DNA of 36,849 bases, from assembly GCA_024641605.1 (NCBI GenBank), contig JAHECT010000005.1:1-36849 (forward strand), given 5' to 3'. The stretch's first letter is position 1. Each line of letters starts with the position of its first letter. Both the position numbers and the translations under genes were made by a program. Under the pieces are notes generated by a model, which was not told the DNA's origin, searched no databases, and saw only the letters and a program-made list of their open reading frames with translations. Source of the stretch: Micrococcales bacterium. Lineage in GTDB: Bacteria > Actinomycetota > Actinomycetes > S36-B12 > CAIYMF01. This document shows, one piece after another, positions 1 to 7,774 of this stretch.

Positions 1-929
1 TGGCCGCCGGCCTGGGCGCAGAGGTCCCCGCGCTGACCGTGGACCGCCAGTGCGCCAGCGGACTCGCCGCGGTCGGCGTGGCCGTCGACACCCTCCGGGT
101 CCGACGCGGGCTCGTCCTCGCCGGCGGCACCGAGTCCGCGTCGACGGCGCCGTGGCGCTACTGGCCGCCCGAGGACGGTTCGCCGCCGCGACGGTACGAA
201 CGGGCACCGTTCGCCCCGACGCCGGACGAGGACCCGTACATGGGCCTGGCCGCCGACCTCCTCGCCGAGGAGCGCGGCGTCTCGCGGGTCCGCCAGGACG
301 CCTACGCAGCACGCTCGCACGCCCGGGCCGCGCAGGCGATCGCCGACGGGCGCTTCGTCGCGGAGATCGTCCCGGTGGGAGGCCTCGCCCGCGACGAACG
401 GCCGCGGGCCGGCCTCACCGAGGACCGGCTCGCTCGCCTGCGCCCGGCGTTCCGGGCCGAGGGCACCGTCACGGCCGGGAACTCCTGCGGCATCAACGAC
501 GGTGCGGCGGCGGTCGCCGTGGTCGACGGCGCCACCTGGGCGACCCTCGGGGTCCCCGGCCTGGAGGTCCTCGCCGTCGAGACGGCGGCCGGGGACCCGC
601 GGCGTCCCGGCATCGCCCTCGTCCCGGCGGTCCGGGAGGCGCTGACCGCCGCCGGCACCACTCTCGACGCCGTCGACGCCGTGGAGCTCAACGAGGCGTT
701 CGCCGGGCAGGTGCTCGCCTGCTGCGACGAGCTGGGGCTCGACCCCGAGCGGGTCTGCCCCGACGGAGGCGCCCTCGCCCTCGGCCACCCGTGGGGCGCG
801 TCCGGCGCGATCCTGCTGGTGCGGCTGTTCACGCGCCTCGTGCGCGAGGGCCGCGGAGGCATCGGGCTCGCCGCGATCGCCGCCGGCGGCGGACAGGGCG
901 TCGCGATGGTGGTGCGCGCGTGCCCCTGA
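1..929 (+). CDS. Thiolase (acetyl-CoA acetyltransferase family), 5' end outside window
   Basis: The frame is open from base 3 and ends at TGA 927-929, so the N-terminal part is missing. The nucleophile motif DRQCASGL, with its catalytic Cys, is encoded near base 50. Further on are the thiolase motifs NEAFAGQ and GHPWGASGA, which hold the active-site Asn and His. The last motif, normally with a second catalytic Cys (as in GLATLCIGGG), reads GLAAIAAGGG here, so that Cys is Ala. The 3' end overlaps the next gene, bioM, by 10 nt, implying co-translation. From family knowledge, a thiolase (YhfS) and an acyl-CoA ligase (YhfT) travel with the biotin transporter component BioY (YhfU) in Bacillus. A similar role in pimelate or biotin-precursor metabolism is inferred; an ordinary beta-oxidation thiolase is the alternative. 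The fold is certain, the substrate is not. Confidence 0.9.
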   Translation, partial: AAGLGAEVPALTVDRQCASGLAAVGVAVDTLRVRRGLVLAGGTESASTAPWRYWPPEDGSPPRRYERAPFAPTPDEDPYMGLAADLLAEERGVSRVRQDAYAARSHARAAQAIADGRFVAEIVPVGGLARDERPRAGLTEDRLARLRPAFRAEGTVTAGNSCGINDGAAAVAVVDGATWATLGVPGLEVLAVETAAGDPRRPGIALVPAVREALTAAGTTLDAVDAVELNEAFAGQVLACCDELGLDPERVCPDGGALALGHPWGASGAILLVRLFTRLVREGRGGIGLAAIAAGGGQGVAMVVRACP

Positions 930-1612
930 TCGAGATCGCCGACGTCCGCCACGTCGTCGGCCAGGCCGGTGCACGGCGCGTGGTGCTCGACGAGCTCGAC
1001 GTGCGCCTGGACGAGCAGCGGATCGGGGTGGTGGGGGCGAACGGGTCGGGCAAGTCCACGTTCGCGCGGCTGCTCAACGGGCTCGTGCTCCCCACCGCGG
1101 GACGCGTCGTCGTCGGCGGGTTCGACACCCGCAGCCACGGGCGCGACGTGCGGCGACGCGTGGGCTTCTGCTTCACCGATCCGGATGCGCAGATCGTCAT
1201 GCCGACCGTCGCCGAGGACGTGGCCTTCGGGCTGCAGCGGCGGGGGCGCGACCGCGCCGAGATCGACGCGACGGTCCGCCGGGCGCTGACCGACGTCGGG
1301 CTGGACCACCTCGCGGACAGCCCCGCGCACAGCCTCTCGGGCGGCGAGAAGCAGCTGCTCGCGCTGTGCTCGGTCCTGGTCACCGAGCCCGATCTGCTCG
1401 TGCTCGACGAGCCGACCACCCTGCTCGACCTGCGCAACGCCGCCCGCATCGCCGAGGTGGTCGCCGGGCTGAGGCAGCAGGTCGTGCTGGTCACCCACCA
1501 GCTCGACCTGCTGGACGCCTACGACCGCGTCCTCGTCTTCGACCAGGGGCGACTCGTGGCCGACGACACCCCCGCGGCCGCGGTCGCCGCCTACCGGGCG
1601 CTGATGGCATGA
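920..1612 (+). CDS. bioM: BioM, ECF biotin transporter ATPase
   Basis: This 230-residue ABC ATPase would energise biotin uptake together with BioN and an S-component (BioY) at the inner face of the membrane. Visible motifs are Walker A GANGSGKS, signature LSGGEKQ, Walker B LLVLDEPT and the H-loop VTHQ. The GTG at 920 is chosen because it puts a normal ABC N-terminus (PLIEIADV) in frame and gives a 10-nt overlap with the thiolase. The stop overlaps the bioN start (ATGA at 1609-1612), so the two are translationally coupled. CbiO-type cobalt/nickel ATPases look similar; the choice of biotin rests on the adjacent short EcfT protein and the thiolase context. Confidence 0.88.
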   Translation: MPLIEIADVRHVVGQAGARRVVLDELDVRLDEQRIGVVGANGSGKSTFARLLNGLVLPTAGRVVVGGFDTRSHGRDVRRRVGFCFTDPDAQIVMPTVAEDVAFGLQRRGRDRAEIDATVRRALTDVGLDHLADSPAHSLSGGEKQLLALCSVLVTEPDLLVLDEPTTLLDLRNAARIAEVVAGLRQQVVLVTHQLDLLDAYDRVLVFDQGRLVADDTPAAAVAAYRALMA

Positions 1613-2211
1613 GCGATCTCGCCCTCTACCTCCCCGGACGGTCGGTCGTCCACAGGACGGCGCCCGGGGTGAAGCTCGCGCTCCTGGCCGTGCTCGGGGT
1701 CGCGCTCGTCTGGCTGCGCGAGCCGTGGCAGATCGCACTCGCCGCCGCGCTCGTCGCGGTCGGCTACGCCGCGTCGGGGCTCGGTCCGGGAGTCGTGGTG
1801 CGCCAGCTGCGGGTGCTGGTGTGGTTCCTCCTGGCGCTCGGGCTCTACCAGCTGTGGGCGTCGGGATGGGAGCGCGCCGCCGTCGTGGTCGGCAGCATCG
1901 TCGTGCTCGTCCTGGCGGCGGGCCTGGTCACGCTCACCACCCGGACCACCGATCTCACCGCGACGCTCACCCGCGCCTGTCGTCCGCTCCGTCGGCTCGG
2001 CGTCGACCCGGATCGCGTCGGGCTCCTGGTGGCGCTCGGGATCCGCGCCGTGCCGCAGGTGGTCACCATCGCCACCGAGGTCCGCGACGCCCAGCGGGCG
2101 CGCGGGGTCGTGTTCGCGCCGAGGGCCTACGTCGTCGCCGTGGTGGTGCGCTCGCTGCGGACGGCGGAGCTCCTCGGCGACGCCCTCGTCGCGCGCGGGC
2201 TGGACGACTGA
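1609..2211 (+). CDS. bioN: BioN, ECF transporter transmembrane subunit (EcfT)
   Basis: This 200-residue membrane protein is the EcfT component that couples BioM ATP hydrolysis to the substrate-binding S-component. It opens with LYLPGRSVVHRTAPGVKL, the conserved EcfT N-terminus, and has about five hydrophobic segments. The cytoplasmic coupling helices carry the family Ala-Arg-Gly motifs: RDAQRARGV (about residue 161) and DALVARGLDD at the C-terminus. The ATG overlaps the bioM stop by 4 nt. Length fits BioN rather than the longer CbiQ or general EcfT proteins. The gene ends 8 nt before a convergent gene, with no room for a conventional terminator. Confidence 0.88.
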   Translation: MSDLALYLPGRSVVHRTAPGVKLALLAVLGVALVWLREPWQIALAAALVAVGYAASGLGPGVVVRQLRVLVWFLLALGLYQLWASGWERAAVVVGSIVVLVLAAGLVTLTTRTTDLTATLTRACRPLRRLGVDPDRVGLLVALGIRAVPQVVTIATEVRDAQRARGVVFAPRAYVVAVVVRSLRTAELLGDALVARGLDD

Positions 2212-2219
2212 CTCCCGCG

Positions 2220-2810
2220 TCAGCCGACGGCGACGCCGAGGTAGGCGAAGGCGAGGAAGCGCAGCAGCCGGCCCAGGAAGACGGCGACGAGGAACACGCG
2301 CAGCGGGATCCGCAGCGTCCCGGCCGCGAGCCCGGCCATGTCGAACAAGGGGTTCGGCACCGCGGCGACGAGGAAGAGGAACCCGAATGCCCGCCGCGTC
2401 GAGCCCATGCGCTCGGAGGCCCACGTGACGGGACGCGTCGCCGCAGTGGCGACCCGCCCGGCTCGGCCCGCGGCGTAGCCGGTCAGCTCGCCCAGGACCG
2501 AGCCGAGGGCGGCGAGGGCCGCCGCCAGCCAGGGCAGGGGCGCCTCGCCGAGCACCGCGAGCAGGACGCCGTTGTAGGGGATGGGGATGAGGACGGTCAC
2601 GTTGGCCAGGAACGCGAGGAGGAACGCGCCCGGATAGATGACGCGGGCCAGCCCCTCGATCGCCTCCTGCGCCGCGGGCTGCGTGAGGGCGAGGTAGGCG
2701 GCGAGGTTGAGCGCCAGCACTCCCGCGACGCCGAGGACCGTGAGGACGACGCGGCGCCGACGGTTCGGATCGGACTCGTCGGACTCGTCGAGCTCGTCGG
2801 CCTCGGTCAC
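2220..2810 (-). CDS. VTT/DedA-like small membrane protein
   Basis: This 196-residue protein has an acidic cytoplasmic N-terminus (about residues 1-20, rich in Asp, Glu and Ser), a Lys/Arg-free stretch ended by RRRR, and then about five hydrophobic segments. A VTT-like core is suggested by the re-entrant region VLIPIPYNGVLLAVLGEA and by the later VAAVPNPLFDMAGLAAG, which resembles the proline-containing loop of SNARE-associated/DedA proteins. DedA-family proteins act as lipid scramblases or flippases and affect membrane homeostasis. The GTG start at 2810 overlaps the stop of the upstream Lgt-like gene (GTGA), so both are probably made from one mRNA. The exact role is unknown. Confidence 0.72.
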   Translation of the reverse strand: MTEADELDESDESDPNRRRRVVLTVLGVAGVLALNLAAYLALTQPAAQEAIEGLARVIYPGAFLLAFLANVTVLIPIPYNGVLLAVLGEAPLPWLAAALAALGSVLGELTGYAAGRAGRVATAATRPVTWASERMGSTRRAFGFLFLVAAVPNPLFDMAGLAAGTLRIPLRVFLVAVFLGRLLRFLAFAYLGVAVG

Positions 2811-3784
2811 GCAGTGCTCTCGCGGTCGGCGCCCTCGTGGTCGGAGCTGCCGTCCTGGGAGCTGTCGCCCTCGGCGGTGACGCTCTCGGAGATGTCGTCC
2901 TCGGGGCTCTCGGGGTCAGCGTCGTCCGAGCCCGCCGGGGCGTCCGCAGGAGTGGTGGAGGCGACGTCGGTGTCGGCGGGAGCGGGCGCGCGCAGCGCCT
3001 GCCACAGCACCCAGGACCCGAAGGGGATGAGCACGAGGGACATGTACTGCGCGCCGGTGAGGCCGAACAGCCGCTCGTCGTTGATCCGGACGATGTCGGT
3101 CAGGAACCGCAGGACGCCGTAGCTGATGATGAAGACGCCGCTCATGACGCCCGGACGGGCACCGCGCCGGTCGAGCCAGAACAGCACGAGGATCACCGGG
3201 ACGAGCCACAGCGCCTCGTAGAGCGCCGCCGAGTGGTAGGTCACCCCGACCTCGAGCGGACCCTCGACCACCACCCCGCCGCGGTAGTTGATGCCGAGGA
3301 AGAAGTCGGTCGGGCCGCCCAGGTGCTCCCCCACGGCGATGCAGCCGAGCCGGCCGATCGCCTGGCCGATCGCGAGGCCCAGGACGGCACCGTCGAGCAG
3401 CTCCCAGCGCCGACCCCTCGGCCAGGACCGGGTGACCAGCGGAGCCAGCAGGATCGCGGTGACGAAGCCGCCGGTGAACTGCAGTCCGCCGTCCCACACG
3501 GCGATCACGTCGAGGGGGGAGGAGATCTCCTCCCGGTGCGTGAGCACCCAGAGGATGCGGGCGCCCACCAGTGCCGCACCGACGAGGATGAAGCCGACCT
3601 TCTCCGTCTCCTCCCGCGGGATGCCGAAGCGCTCGTTGCGGCGCGCGGCGACGTAGACGCCCGTGAGGATGCCGATCGCCACGAAGATCCCGAAGGTCTG
3701 GAGCGTGATCGGCCCGATCGTGATCTCGGGGAAGGAGTAGTACGGGATCCCTCCGGCGAGCGTCGCACTCGACGTCCACGTCAT
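2807..3784 (-). CDS. Lgt-like prolipoprotein diacylglyceryl transferase homologue
   Basis: The 325-residue protein has the seven-segment layout of Lgt, which moves diacylglycerol from phosphatidylglycerol to the lipobox Cys of lipoproteins. Recognisable elements are VWDGGLQFTGGF (about residues 97-107), GRLGCIAVGEHLG (144-156) and the late SYGVLRFLTDIVR with GAQYMSL. In canonical Lgt the 144-156 block reads GRLGNFINGE; here the essential Asn (N146 in E. coli) is Cys148 and the second Asn is Val151, while the Arg, Glu and last Gly are kept. The C-terminus (about 270-325) is a Ser/Asp/Glu-rich tail. ATG 3784 follows an AGGAGT ribosome site at a spacing of about 9 nt. It could be a genuine Lgt variant or a paralogue with another lipid substrate; a second, canonical lgt elsewhere would favour the latter. 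Confidence 0.82.
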   Translation of the reverse strand: MTWTSSATLAGGIPYYSFPEITIGPITLQTFGIFVAIGILTGVYVAARRNERFGIPREETEKVGFILVGAALVGARILWVLTHREEISSPLDVIAVWDGGLQFTGGFVTAILLAPLVTRSWPRGRRWELLDGAVLGLAIGQAIGRLGCIAVGEHLGGPTDFFLGINYRGGVVVEGPLEVGVTYHSAALYEALWLVPVILVLFWLDRRGARPGVMSGVFIISYGVLRFLTDIVRINDERLFGLTGAQYMSLVLIPFGSWVLWQALRAPAPADTDVASTTPADAPAGSDDADPESPEDDISESVTAEGDSSQDGSSDHEGADRESTA

Positions 3785-3896
3785 GGGCGATGACTCCTGG
3801 GGGCGGGCTCCCTGCGGGGGCGGGGTCCCAGGCTAACCCCGCGCTCCCCGCCCGCGGCGACGCCCGGTCGGGCACTTGTCCTCCCACGCGCGGGCG

Positions 3897-3912
3897 CCAC
3901 GCTCTAACGTGG
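3897..3912 (+). promoter_or_regulatory. Possible -10 box within a short dyad, upstream of the CBS gene
   Basis: A TAACGT hexamer at 3905-3910 fits an actinobacterial -10 box. It lies in the inverted repeat CCACG-ctctaa-CGTGG, and the CBS start is 27 nt further on. No convincing -35 is seen, so this is tentative. Confidence 0.35.
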
Positions 3913-3936
3913 GTGGAGACGTCTCGGGAGGTGGCC

Positions 3937-4371
3937 ATGCTGGTGTCGGACATCCTGCGCTCCAAGGGCGCGGACGTGGTGACGGTGGATCCGAGCACGA
4001 CGGTCGGGGACCTCGTGCAGCTGCTCTCGCGGCGCAAGATCGGGGCCGTGGTCGTCTCCTCGGACGCCGAGACCCTGGCGGGCATCGTGAGCGAGCGCGA
4101 CGTCGTGAGCCAGCTCGCGGCCCACGGCCCGGCCGTGCTCACCCGCACGGTGGGGGAGATCTGCACGAGCGACGTCGTGACCGCAGGCAGCGGCGACCGC
4201 CTCGACGAGCTGATGTCCACCATGACCGAGGGCAGGTTCCGCCACCTTCCCGTCGTGGTCGACGGGCGACTCGCCGGGATCATCAGCATCGGCGACGTCG
4301 TCAAGGCGCGCATGGGCGAGCTCGAGGAGGAGCAGCAGGCCCTCACGAGCTACATCACCGGGCAGTCCTGA
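3937..4371 (+). CDS. Two-CBS-domain protein
   Basis: The 144-residue protein is a pair of CBS motifs: about residues 8-62 (VSDILRSKG to GIVSERDVVSQL) and 73-128 (VGEICTSDVVTAGSGD to GIISIGDVVKARM). A CBS pair forms a Bateman module that binds adenine nucleotides and usually regulates a partner protein. No other domain is attached, so the partner is unknown. The start at 3937 is chosen because GGGAGG lies 5-6 nt upstream and the CBS core begins at once; the open frame upstream reads through an untranslated-looking leader. The 3' end overlaps the convergent tetR gene by 17 nt. Confidence 0.85.
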   Translation: MLVSDILRSKGADVVTVDPSTTVGDLVQLLSRRKIGAVVVSSDAETLAGIVSERDVVSQLAAHGPAVLTRTVGEICTSDVVTAGSGDRLDELMSTMTEGRFRHLPVVVDGRLAGIISIGDVVKARMGELEEEQQALTSYITGQS

Positions 4372-4984
4372 TCCTCGACGTGCCCGCGGACGGCAGGCGA
4401 AGGTCCCCACGGAGGTAGTGCTGCAGCACCGGCCCGACGGCCGCGACGACCTGGTCCACCGGGGCGTCGGCGAGACCCGGCACCTGCAGGACGTACCTGC
4501 CGAGCATGAGTCCGACCATCTGCGAGCTGACGAGCGTGGCCCTCAGTTCGCGGTCGTCCGGTCGCGCCACGTCGCTCAACGTCGTGAGCACCGTACGGCC
4601 GATGAGGTCGCGCAGCGCCTCCGCGGCGTGCTCGTGACCGAGACCCGTGCGCAGCAGGATCGCCATGCGCGTCCGGACCTCCGGCGAGGCGTCGAAGGTG
4701 AGCAGGACGCGACGCGCCACCTCCACGCCCAGCAGGTGGCTCTCGGCGTCGAGCCCGGCGAGGATCCGGCTCGGATCCACCGGCAGCTCGAGGGCGGCCG
4801 CGAGGAGATCGTCCTTGGTCCCGAACCAGTGCAGGACGAGCGCCGGGTCCACCTCGGCGCGCGCCGCGATCGCCCGGATGGTCGCCCGGTCGAACCCGAC
4901 CTCGGCGAACAGCTCGCGCGCCGCGCGCAGGACGGACTCGCGCGTGTCGCCCTGGCCGGCCGGCCGCCTGCCGCGACGCGCCAT
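4355..4984 (-). CDS. TetR-family regulator of the ABC export operon
   Basis: The 209-residue protein has an N-terminal TetR helix-turn-helix (about residues 14-55: TRESVLRAARELFAEVGFDRATIRAIAARA, then HWFGTKDDLLAAAL) and a helical ligand-binding C-terminal domain. It is the last gene of a minus-strand operon after two ATPase genes and a permease gene. Its ATG shares a base with the TGA of the preceding ATPase gene (TGATG at 4982-4986). A GTG at 4987 is one codon upstream, but the coupled ATG is preferred. Autoregulation of the operon through the dyad at 7742-7755 is inferred. The gene order resembles E. coli CecR with YbhFSR. Confidence 0.9.
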   Translation of the reverse strand: MARRGRRPAGQGDTRESVLRAARELFAEVGFDRATIRAIAARAEVDPALVLHWFGTKDDLLAAALELPVDPSRILAGLDAESHLLGVEVARRVLLTFDASPEVRTRMAILLRTGLGHEHAAEALRDLIGRTVLTTLSDVARPDDRELRATLVSSQMVGLMLGRYVLQVPGLADAPVDQVVAAVGPVLQHYLRGDLRLPSAGTSRIRTAR

Positions 4985-5844
4985 CACCCGGTCCCGGCGC
5001 GGGCGAGCAGCAGCATCCGCTCCTCGATCGTCCCCGGCACCCGCTCGACCCTGGCCTCGATCCCGTGCTCCGCGAGCAGGGCACCGACCCGCACCTCGTC
5101 ACCGCCCGCCACCCGGATCGCCCGGCCGGACAGCAGCACGGGCTGCCCGGCCGCATCGAGGACGGCGAACGCTTCCGCCCACCGGTCCGAGCGGATCGCG
5201 AGCGCCGCCGTCCCGGCCACGATGTCGGCCTCGCTGCCCTCGGCCACGAGCCTGCCCTGGGACAGCAGCAGCAGCCGGTCGCACTGGACCGCCTCCTGCA
5301 TGTAGTGCGTCGTGACGAGAACGCCGCTTCCGCGGTCGGCCTCCGCACGGATGGTGTCCCACAGTCCCGCCCGGGCCAGCGCGTCCACCCCCGACGTCGG
5401 CTCGTCGAGGACGAGCACGTCGGGGCGGTGCGAGAGGGCGGCCACGAAGGACAGCTCGCGCTGCAGACCCAGCGGCAGGCGGGCGACCAGCAGGTCTGCC
5501 TGGTCGGCGAGCCGACCGGTGAGCGGCGGGGGCGCGACGCCGTAGGCCTGGGTCACGAACGCGAGGTTCTCCGCGACCGTCAGGTCGCCGTAGAGCCCGA
5601 GCCCCTGGGGGACGTAGCCCATGCGGCGGCGGCGGTCGCGGTCCGGAGGCCCGCCCAGGAGCGCGACGTCGCCCGAGGTCACCGCCAGGAGCCCCAGGAG
5701 CATGCGCAGCAGAGTCGTCTTGCCGGCGCCGTTGGCACCGAGGAGCCCCACCACCTCGCCCGGACCGACCACGAGGCTCACGTCGTCCACGGCCAGGGTC
5801 GAGCCGAACGCGCGGGTGACCCGGTCGGCGCGCAGGAGCGACAT
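4984..5844 (-). CDS. ABC exporter ATPase with degenerate signature motif
   Basis: This 286-residue ABC ATPase has Walker A GANGAGKT (about residue 36), Q-loop YVPQGLGLYGDLTV, Walker B VLVLDEPTSGVD and H-loop VTTHYMQEA. The usual LSGGQ signature is replaced by LPLGLQRE, so this subunit may supply a degenerate ATP site, as in the asymmetric halves of YbhF-type exporters. A C-terminal extension (about 210-286) resembles the accessory domain of ABC-2 ATPases. It is coupled upstream and downstream through TGATG junctions. It would pair with the next ATPase and the ABC-2 permease to export a drug or lipid-like molecule; the substrate is unknown. Confidence 0.9.
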   Translation of the reverse strand: MSLLRADRVTRAFGSTLAVDDVSLVVGPGEVVGLLGANGAGKTTLLRMLLGLLAVTSGDVALLGGPPDRDRRRRMGYVPQGLGLYGDLTVAENLAFVTQAYGVAPPPLTGRLADQADLLVARLPLGLQRELSFVAALSHRPDVLVLDEPTSGVDALARAGLWDTIRAEADRGSGVLVTTHYMQEAVQCDRLLLLSQGRLVAEGSEADIVAGTAALAIRSDRWAEAFAVLDAAGQPVLLSGRAIRVAGGDEVRVGALLAEHGIEARVERVPGTIEERMLLLARAGTG

Positions 5845-6659
5845 CAGAGCGCCCCCTCCCGACCGGCGATCGACAGGGCGATCACGACGTCCTCGAGGTC
5901 GGGGCGCACCGTCGCCCCCGCGGTCGCATCTCCATCGGGGACGTACTCGTGGCGCACGCGGCCGCGCCGCCACGACCGTTCGAGCCGCGTCGGGGTGCCC
6001 ACCTCGACGACGGTTCCCGGCAGGGAGGCGAGCACGGCGTCCACGTCGCCCTCCACGAGCACGCGCCCCTGGTCGAGCACGACGAGGTGCGCGGCGCGCT
6101 CGGCCTCGTCGAGGTAGGTCGTGCTCAGCAGCACGGCGGCTCCTGAGGCAGCCGCCTCGGTGACGAGCCGCCAGAGCTCCATGCGGCTGACCGGGTCGAC
6201 ACCGGTGCTGGGTTCGTCGAGGACGAGCAGGGGCGGCTCGTGCGCGGCCGCCATCGTGAAGCCGAGCTTGCGGCGCATCCCCCCCGAGAGCTGCGAGGCG
6301 GGCCGGTCGCGGGCGTCCTCGAGCGCCGCGCGGTGCAGGAGCGCCTCCCGCCGGTCCGCCAGACGCTCCCCGACGAGCCCGTAGACGCCGCCGGCGAAGT
6401 CGAGGTTCTGGGTGACGGTGAGCCCGCCCCACGAGCCCGCACCGGCGGGCAGGTAGCCGATGCTGCTCGGCCCGGGGGCGCTGATGGTCCCGGAGTCCAC
6501 CCGCACCTCGCCGACCACCGCCCGCAGCAGCGTCGACTTGCCGGCCCCGTCACCCCCGACCACGGCCACCACCGCACCCGGCTCGACCTCGACGGTGACC
6601 GAATCGAGGGCCGTCATGGAGCCGAAGCGAACGGTGACGTCGCGGGCGCCGTACGACAT
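5844..6659 (-). CDS. ABC exporter ATPase (canonical half)
   Basis: This 271-residue ATPase has Walker A GGDGAGKS (about residue 35), signature LSGGMRRK, Walker B LLVLDEPSTGVD and the switch region STTYLDEAERA in place of a plain His-containing H-loop. The catalytic Glu is present. It is coupled to the permease gene upstream and to the second ATPase downstream by TGATG junctions. With that second ATPase it corresponds to the two halves of the fused YbhF protein of E. coli, here encoded separately. The Thr-Tyr in place of the H-loop His is notable. The function is inferred to be multidrug or xenobiotic export. Confidence 0.9.
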   Translation of the reverse strand: MSYGARDVTVRFGSMTALDSVTVEVEPGAVVAVVGGDGAGKSTLLRAVVGEVRVDSGTISAPGPSSIGYLPAGAGSWGGLTVTQNLDFAGGVYGLVGERLADRREALLHRAALEDARDRPASQLSGGMRRKLGFTMAAAHEPPLLVLDEPSTGVDPVSRMELWRLVTEAAASGAAVLLSTTYLDEAERAAHLVVLDQGRVLVEGDVDAVLASLPGTVVEVGTPTRLERSWRRGRVRHEYVPDGDATAGATVRPDLEDVVIALSIAGREGAL

Positions 6660-7708
6660 CACGCCTCCGTCCCGGCGGGCGCCCGACGACGGGCCGCGCG
6701 GCGCCCCGGCGCCAGGTCGCGACGGAAGCGGAGCGTGGCCCCGAGGAACACCACGACCGCCATGACGCTGAGCACGGCGAAGGGAAGGGCCAACGACTCG
6801 AACGAGGCGCCCCGCAGCATCACGCCCTGGGAGATCATCGTGAAGTAGGTCAGCGGGAGCAGATAGCCGATCCAGCGGACCCCTGCGGCCATCGCGTCGA
6901 GCGGGAAGATCATCCCGGACAGCAGGATCTGCGGGAGCAGCATGAGGAAGGCCAGCTGGATGGCCTGGCCCGTCGTCTGGGAGACGGTCGAGATGAAGAC
7001 ACCGAGCCCGAGGACGACGAACAGGAAGATCGCGGCGCCGAGCGCGAACACCCACGGGCTGCCGTTGAACGGGACGTCGAAGAGCAGCATGCCCAGCACC
7101 GTGATGATGACCATGTCGATGGACGCCAGGATGAAGTACGGCGTGATCTTCCCGAGGATCACCGCGCTCGGGCGGATCGGCATGACGGCCAGCTGCTCGA
7201 GCGTGCCCGCCTCACGTTCGCGGACGAGGCCGATGCTCGTGATGATCGTCCCGATGAAGGTCAGGATGAGCCCGATGATGGCGGGGACCATGACCCACGA
7301 GGTCGTCAGCTCCGGGTTGTAGAGGATCTGGACGCTGACCTGGTCGCCGAGCTTGTTGAGCGACGCGACGATCGACTGGGCGGCGAAGAGGTTCGACCCG
7401 TCCACGAGCGCCAGCACCGGGTCGGTGCCGGTGACGAACGCGACGTCGACCTGGTTGTCCTGCAGCAGCTGCTCGGCGCCGGCCTCGTCGGAGCCCGGCG
7501 CCACCTCCGTCACGTCGAAGTAGGGCGGGAGCTGCTCCGCGAGCTGCGCCGCCTGCGGGCCGACCACGGCCGCCTTCACGCTGGAGACGTAGAAGTTCGC
7601 GGCGTACCCGAAGATCACCAGCAGAAGCAGCGGCATCACGACGAGCATCGCGACCGTGCGCCGATCGCGGCGCAGCTCGCGGAACTCCTTGAGGATCATC
7701 GCCTTCAT
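6659..7708 (-). CDS. ABC-2 type permease (YbhS/YbhR-like)
   Basis: The 349-residue protein has the layout of ABC-2 exporter permeases. The cytoplasmic N-terminus is MKAMILKEFRELRRDRR, followed by transmembrane segment 1 (about 19-36), a large extracytoplasmic domain (about 40-165) and five further segments from about 170 to 330. The motif GLVREREAGTLEQLAVMPIRP in the cytoplasmic coupling region is typical of YbhS/YbhR and YhhJ proteins. A basic tail (RRDLAPGRRAARRRAP) follows. There is only one permease gene, so a homodimer is likely. It is the first gene of the operon; ATG 7708 is preceded by a promoter whose position suggests a leaderless mRNA. Confidence 0.92.
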   Translation of the reverse strand: MKAMILKEFRELRRDRRTVAMLVVMPLLLLVIFGYAANFYVSSVKAAVVGPQAAQLAEQLPPYFDVTEVAPGSDEAGAEQLLQDNQVDVAFVTGTDPVLALVDGSNLFAAQSIVASLNKLGDQVSVQILYNPELTTSWVMVPAIIGLILTFIGTIITSIGLVREREAGTLEQLAVMPIRPSAVILGKITPYFILASIDMVIITVLGMLLFDVPFNGSPWVFALGAAIFLFVVLGLGVFISTVSQTTGQAIQLAFLMLLPQILLSGMIFPLDAMAAGVRWIGYLLPLTYFTMISQGVMLRGASFESLALPFAVLSVMAVVVFLGATLRFRRDLAPGRRAARRRAPAGTEA

Positions 7709-7715
7709 GGCGGCG

Positions 7716-7755
7716 ACGCTAGGGAGCGCGCGGACGCGAAGTCAACGGTTGTTGA
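7716..7755 (-). promoter_or_regulatory. Promoter and putative TetR operator of the ABC export operon
   Basis: Read on the minus strand, TTGACT (7745-7740) is followed after 18 nt by TAGCGT (7721-7716), then 7 nt to the ATG at 7708. The spacing implies transcription starts at or next to the ATG (leaderless). The dyad TCAAC-ggtt-GTTGA at 7742-7755 overlaps the -35 and is a natural candidate for the operator of the operon's TetR protein. The sequences are visible; the function is inferred. Confidence 0.6.
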
Positions 7756-7774
7756 ATTCGGCGTCCGGGCGGGG

